A stretch of 22,325 bases of DNA from Burkholderiales bacterium (GTDB lineage: Bacteria; Pseudomonadota; Gammaproteobacteria; Burkholderiales; Thiobacillaceae). Within the stretch, counting starts at the first letter, position 1. Every line of letters begins with the position of its first letter. Made by a program: the position numbers and the translations under genes. The notes under the pieces were generated by a model, which saw nothing but the letters and a program-made list of their open reading frames with translations, was not told where the DNA came from and did no database searches. The stretch is taken from the NCBI GenBank assembly GCA_005793645.1, contig SXRG01000028.1, positions 1-22,325 of the forward strand, given 5' to 3'. Below, one piece after another: positions 21,009-22,325 of the stretch.

Positions 21009-22256
21009 ATGGCACGCCAACAGCAACGACTTTCAGCACTGCAAGTCAGCAAGCTCACCAAGCCGGGGTTGTATGGCGACGGGGGCGGTTTGACGCTCCA
21101 GATCACTGCCACGGGCGCGAAGTCTTGGTTGTTGCGTTACATGGTGGCCGGCAAGCCGTTCGGGATGGGACTGGGGCCGACGCATACGGTGAGCTTGGCC
21201 GAGGCGCGGCAGAAGGCGCTGGACGCGCGGAAGCTGCTCCTCGATGGCATCAATCCTTTGGCGGCCAAGAAGCAGAACCAGATCGCCGCCGCGCTGGCCG
21301 ACGCCAAGATGATGACCTTTGACCAGTGCGCCGAGGCTTACATTCTTGCGCACAAGGCGGGATGGAAGAACGCCAAGCATGGTGACCAATGGACCAACAC
21401 ACTCAACGCCTACGCCAGCCCGATCATCGGCACCCTGCCGGTGGCCGAGGTCGATACCGCGCTGCTGGTCAAGGTGCTGGGGCCGATCTAGGAGACCAAG
21501 ACCGAAACCGCCACCCGCCTGCGCGGGCGCATCGAGAAGATTCTCGATTGGGCCACCGTCAGCAAATACCGCCAGGGCGAAAACCCGGCACGCTGGCGCG
21601 GCCATCTGGAAAACCTGCTGGCCAACCCCAACAAGATTGCCAAGGTCGCGCATCACCCGGCGCTACCGTGGCGCGAGATCGGCGCGTTCATGGTTGAGCT
21701 ACGCAAACAGGTTGGCACGGCGGGGCGCGTATTGGAATTCACGATTCTCACTGCTGCCCGTTCCGGCGAAGTGCGCGGCGCGACCTGGGCAGAAATTGAC
21801 CTCGATGCCGGCCTCTGGGTGGTGCCGGCCGAACGCATCAAGATGGGCAAGGAACACCGCGTTCCGCTCACAGCATCCGCTATCGCCCTGCTCAACGACT
21901 TGCCGCGCGAGGGCGATCTAGTCTTCCCCGGCGCGAAAGAAAATGCCGCGCTGTCGGACATGAGCCTCACCGCCGTGCTGCTGCGGATGAAGCGCACCGA
22001 CATTACCGTGCACGGCTTCCGCTCCACCTTCCGCGACTGGTGCGCCGAATCGATCAACTTCCCGCGCGAGGTCTGCGAACATACCCTGGCGCACAGCCTG
22101 CCGGACAAGGTGGAAGCCGCCTACCGGCGCGGCGATCTTCTCGACAAGCGTGTGCATCTGATGAAAGCCTGGGCCGACTACTGCGCCAAGCCGCAGGCCG
22201 AAGCCAGCGTTACGCCCATCGGCAGGCAGCGGAAAACCACCAAGCGCCCGGCCTGA
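21009..22256 (+). pseudogene. P4-type tyrosine integrase interrupted by one in-frame amber codon
   Basis: The reading frame from ATG 21009 (GGAG 8 nt upstream) to TGA ending at 22256 would encode 415 residues, the normal length for P4-type island integrases. TAG at 21489-21491 (codon 161) interrupts it with no frame change. The text around it, LGPI*ETKTETATRLRGRIE, implies an original Trp (TGG to TAG). Before the stop: the N-terminal arm-binding DUF4102 domain (DGGGLTLQITATGAKSWLLR, ~19-38). After it: the intact catalytic domain with LTAARSGEV (Arg), HGFRSTFRDW (His-x-x-Arg), EHTLAHS (His) and AAYRRGD (Tyr nucleophile). ATG 21690 could start a 188-residue catalytic fragment, but it lacks the DNA-binding arm. 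One substitution suggests a recent loss, or a sequencing error. Confidence 0.9.
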
Positions 22257-22261
22257 CGCAT

Positions 22262-22325
22262 TCAGCGCCGCGCGTCGATCTCGTCTTCCAGACCCCGCAA
22301 GGTTTCGAGAATCTCGCCGAACGCC
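22262..22325 (-). CDS. C-terminal end of an unidentified island gene
   Basis: A frame is open on the minus strand from the right edge to a TGA at 22262-22264, encoding AFGEILETLRGLEDEIDARR. The composition (Glu, Leu, Arg, Asp, heptad-like) suggests a helical or coiled-coil C-terminus. It converges on the integrase with a 5-nt gap. Twenty codons are too few to name a product, and the gene may not be real. Confidence 0.35.
   Translation of the reverse strand, partial: AFGEILETLRGLEDEIDARR

Noticed and set aside
21033..21656. A 207-codon minus-strand frame opposite the integrase
   Set aside because: Codon-mirror of a GC-rich coding strand with no domain features; the integrase frame explains the openness.
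1..22325. CRISPR arrays, rRNA genes, toxin-antitoxin pairs or a new defence system
   Set aside because: No regularly spaced repeats of suitable length, no rRNA-like sequence and no candidate gene pairs were found; island cargo beyond the integrase lies outside the window.

Overview
The window looks like chromosome from a gammaproteobacterium. The evidence is the gene orders rpsB-tsf-pyrH-frr-uppS-cdsA, trxB/ftsK-lolA-rarA, and gloB/(yafS-type methyltransferase)-rnhA-dnaQ, together with GammaProteobacteria-type protein sequences and moderately high GC. I cannot name the genus from sequence alone. Almost everything is core housekeeping. The exception is the last ~1.5 kb, which is the edge of an integrated element.

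Layout. (1) 1-4602, minus strand: a promoter, a structured S2 leader, then rpsB, tsf, pyrH, frr, uppS and cdsA (cut by the window edge). This is the classic translation / nucleotide / lipid-carrier operon, with a terminator-like hairpin between rpsB and tsf. (2) 4655-9488, minus strand: ftsK, lolA, rarA and an uncharacterised 190-residue membrane protein, joined by 4-20 nt overlaps. They run divergently from trxB (9682-10626, plus), with a short palindrome in the shared upstream region. (3) 10631-14005, minus strand: a DUF3301-DUF1015 reading frame, ispD, tadA and a signal-less YkuD-family protein. (4) 14041-17751, plus strand: mfd, apparently with no leader or Shine-Dalgarno site, then a small CopZ-like metallochaperone. 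(5) 17817-19766, minus strand: a YafS-like methyltransferase, rnhA and dnaQ with overlapping ends, divergent from gloB (19741-20478, plus). (6) 20479-22325: a gene-free flank, a rho-independent terminator, a 14-nt match to the 3' end of a tRNA-Asp gene, three 10-bp-phased repeats, and a P4-type tyrosine integrase broken by one in-frame amber codon. At the right edge is the tail of an unidentified gene.

The most informative part is the right edge. The terminator plus the CCA-end fragment of tRNA-Asp reads as the left junction of a genomic island that separated a tRNA gene from its own terminator. The integrase that presumably did this is now a pseudogene, so the island may be locked in place. 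Its cargo and the reconstituted tRNA lie beyond the window. I found no CRISPR array, rRNA, complete tRNA or obvious defence or biosynthetic system inside the window.
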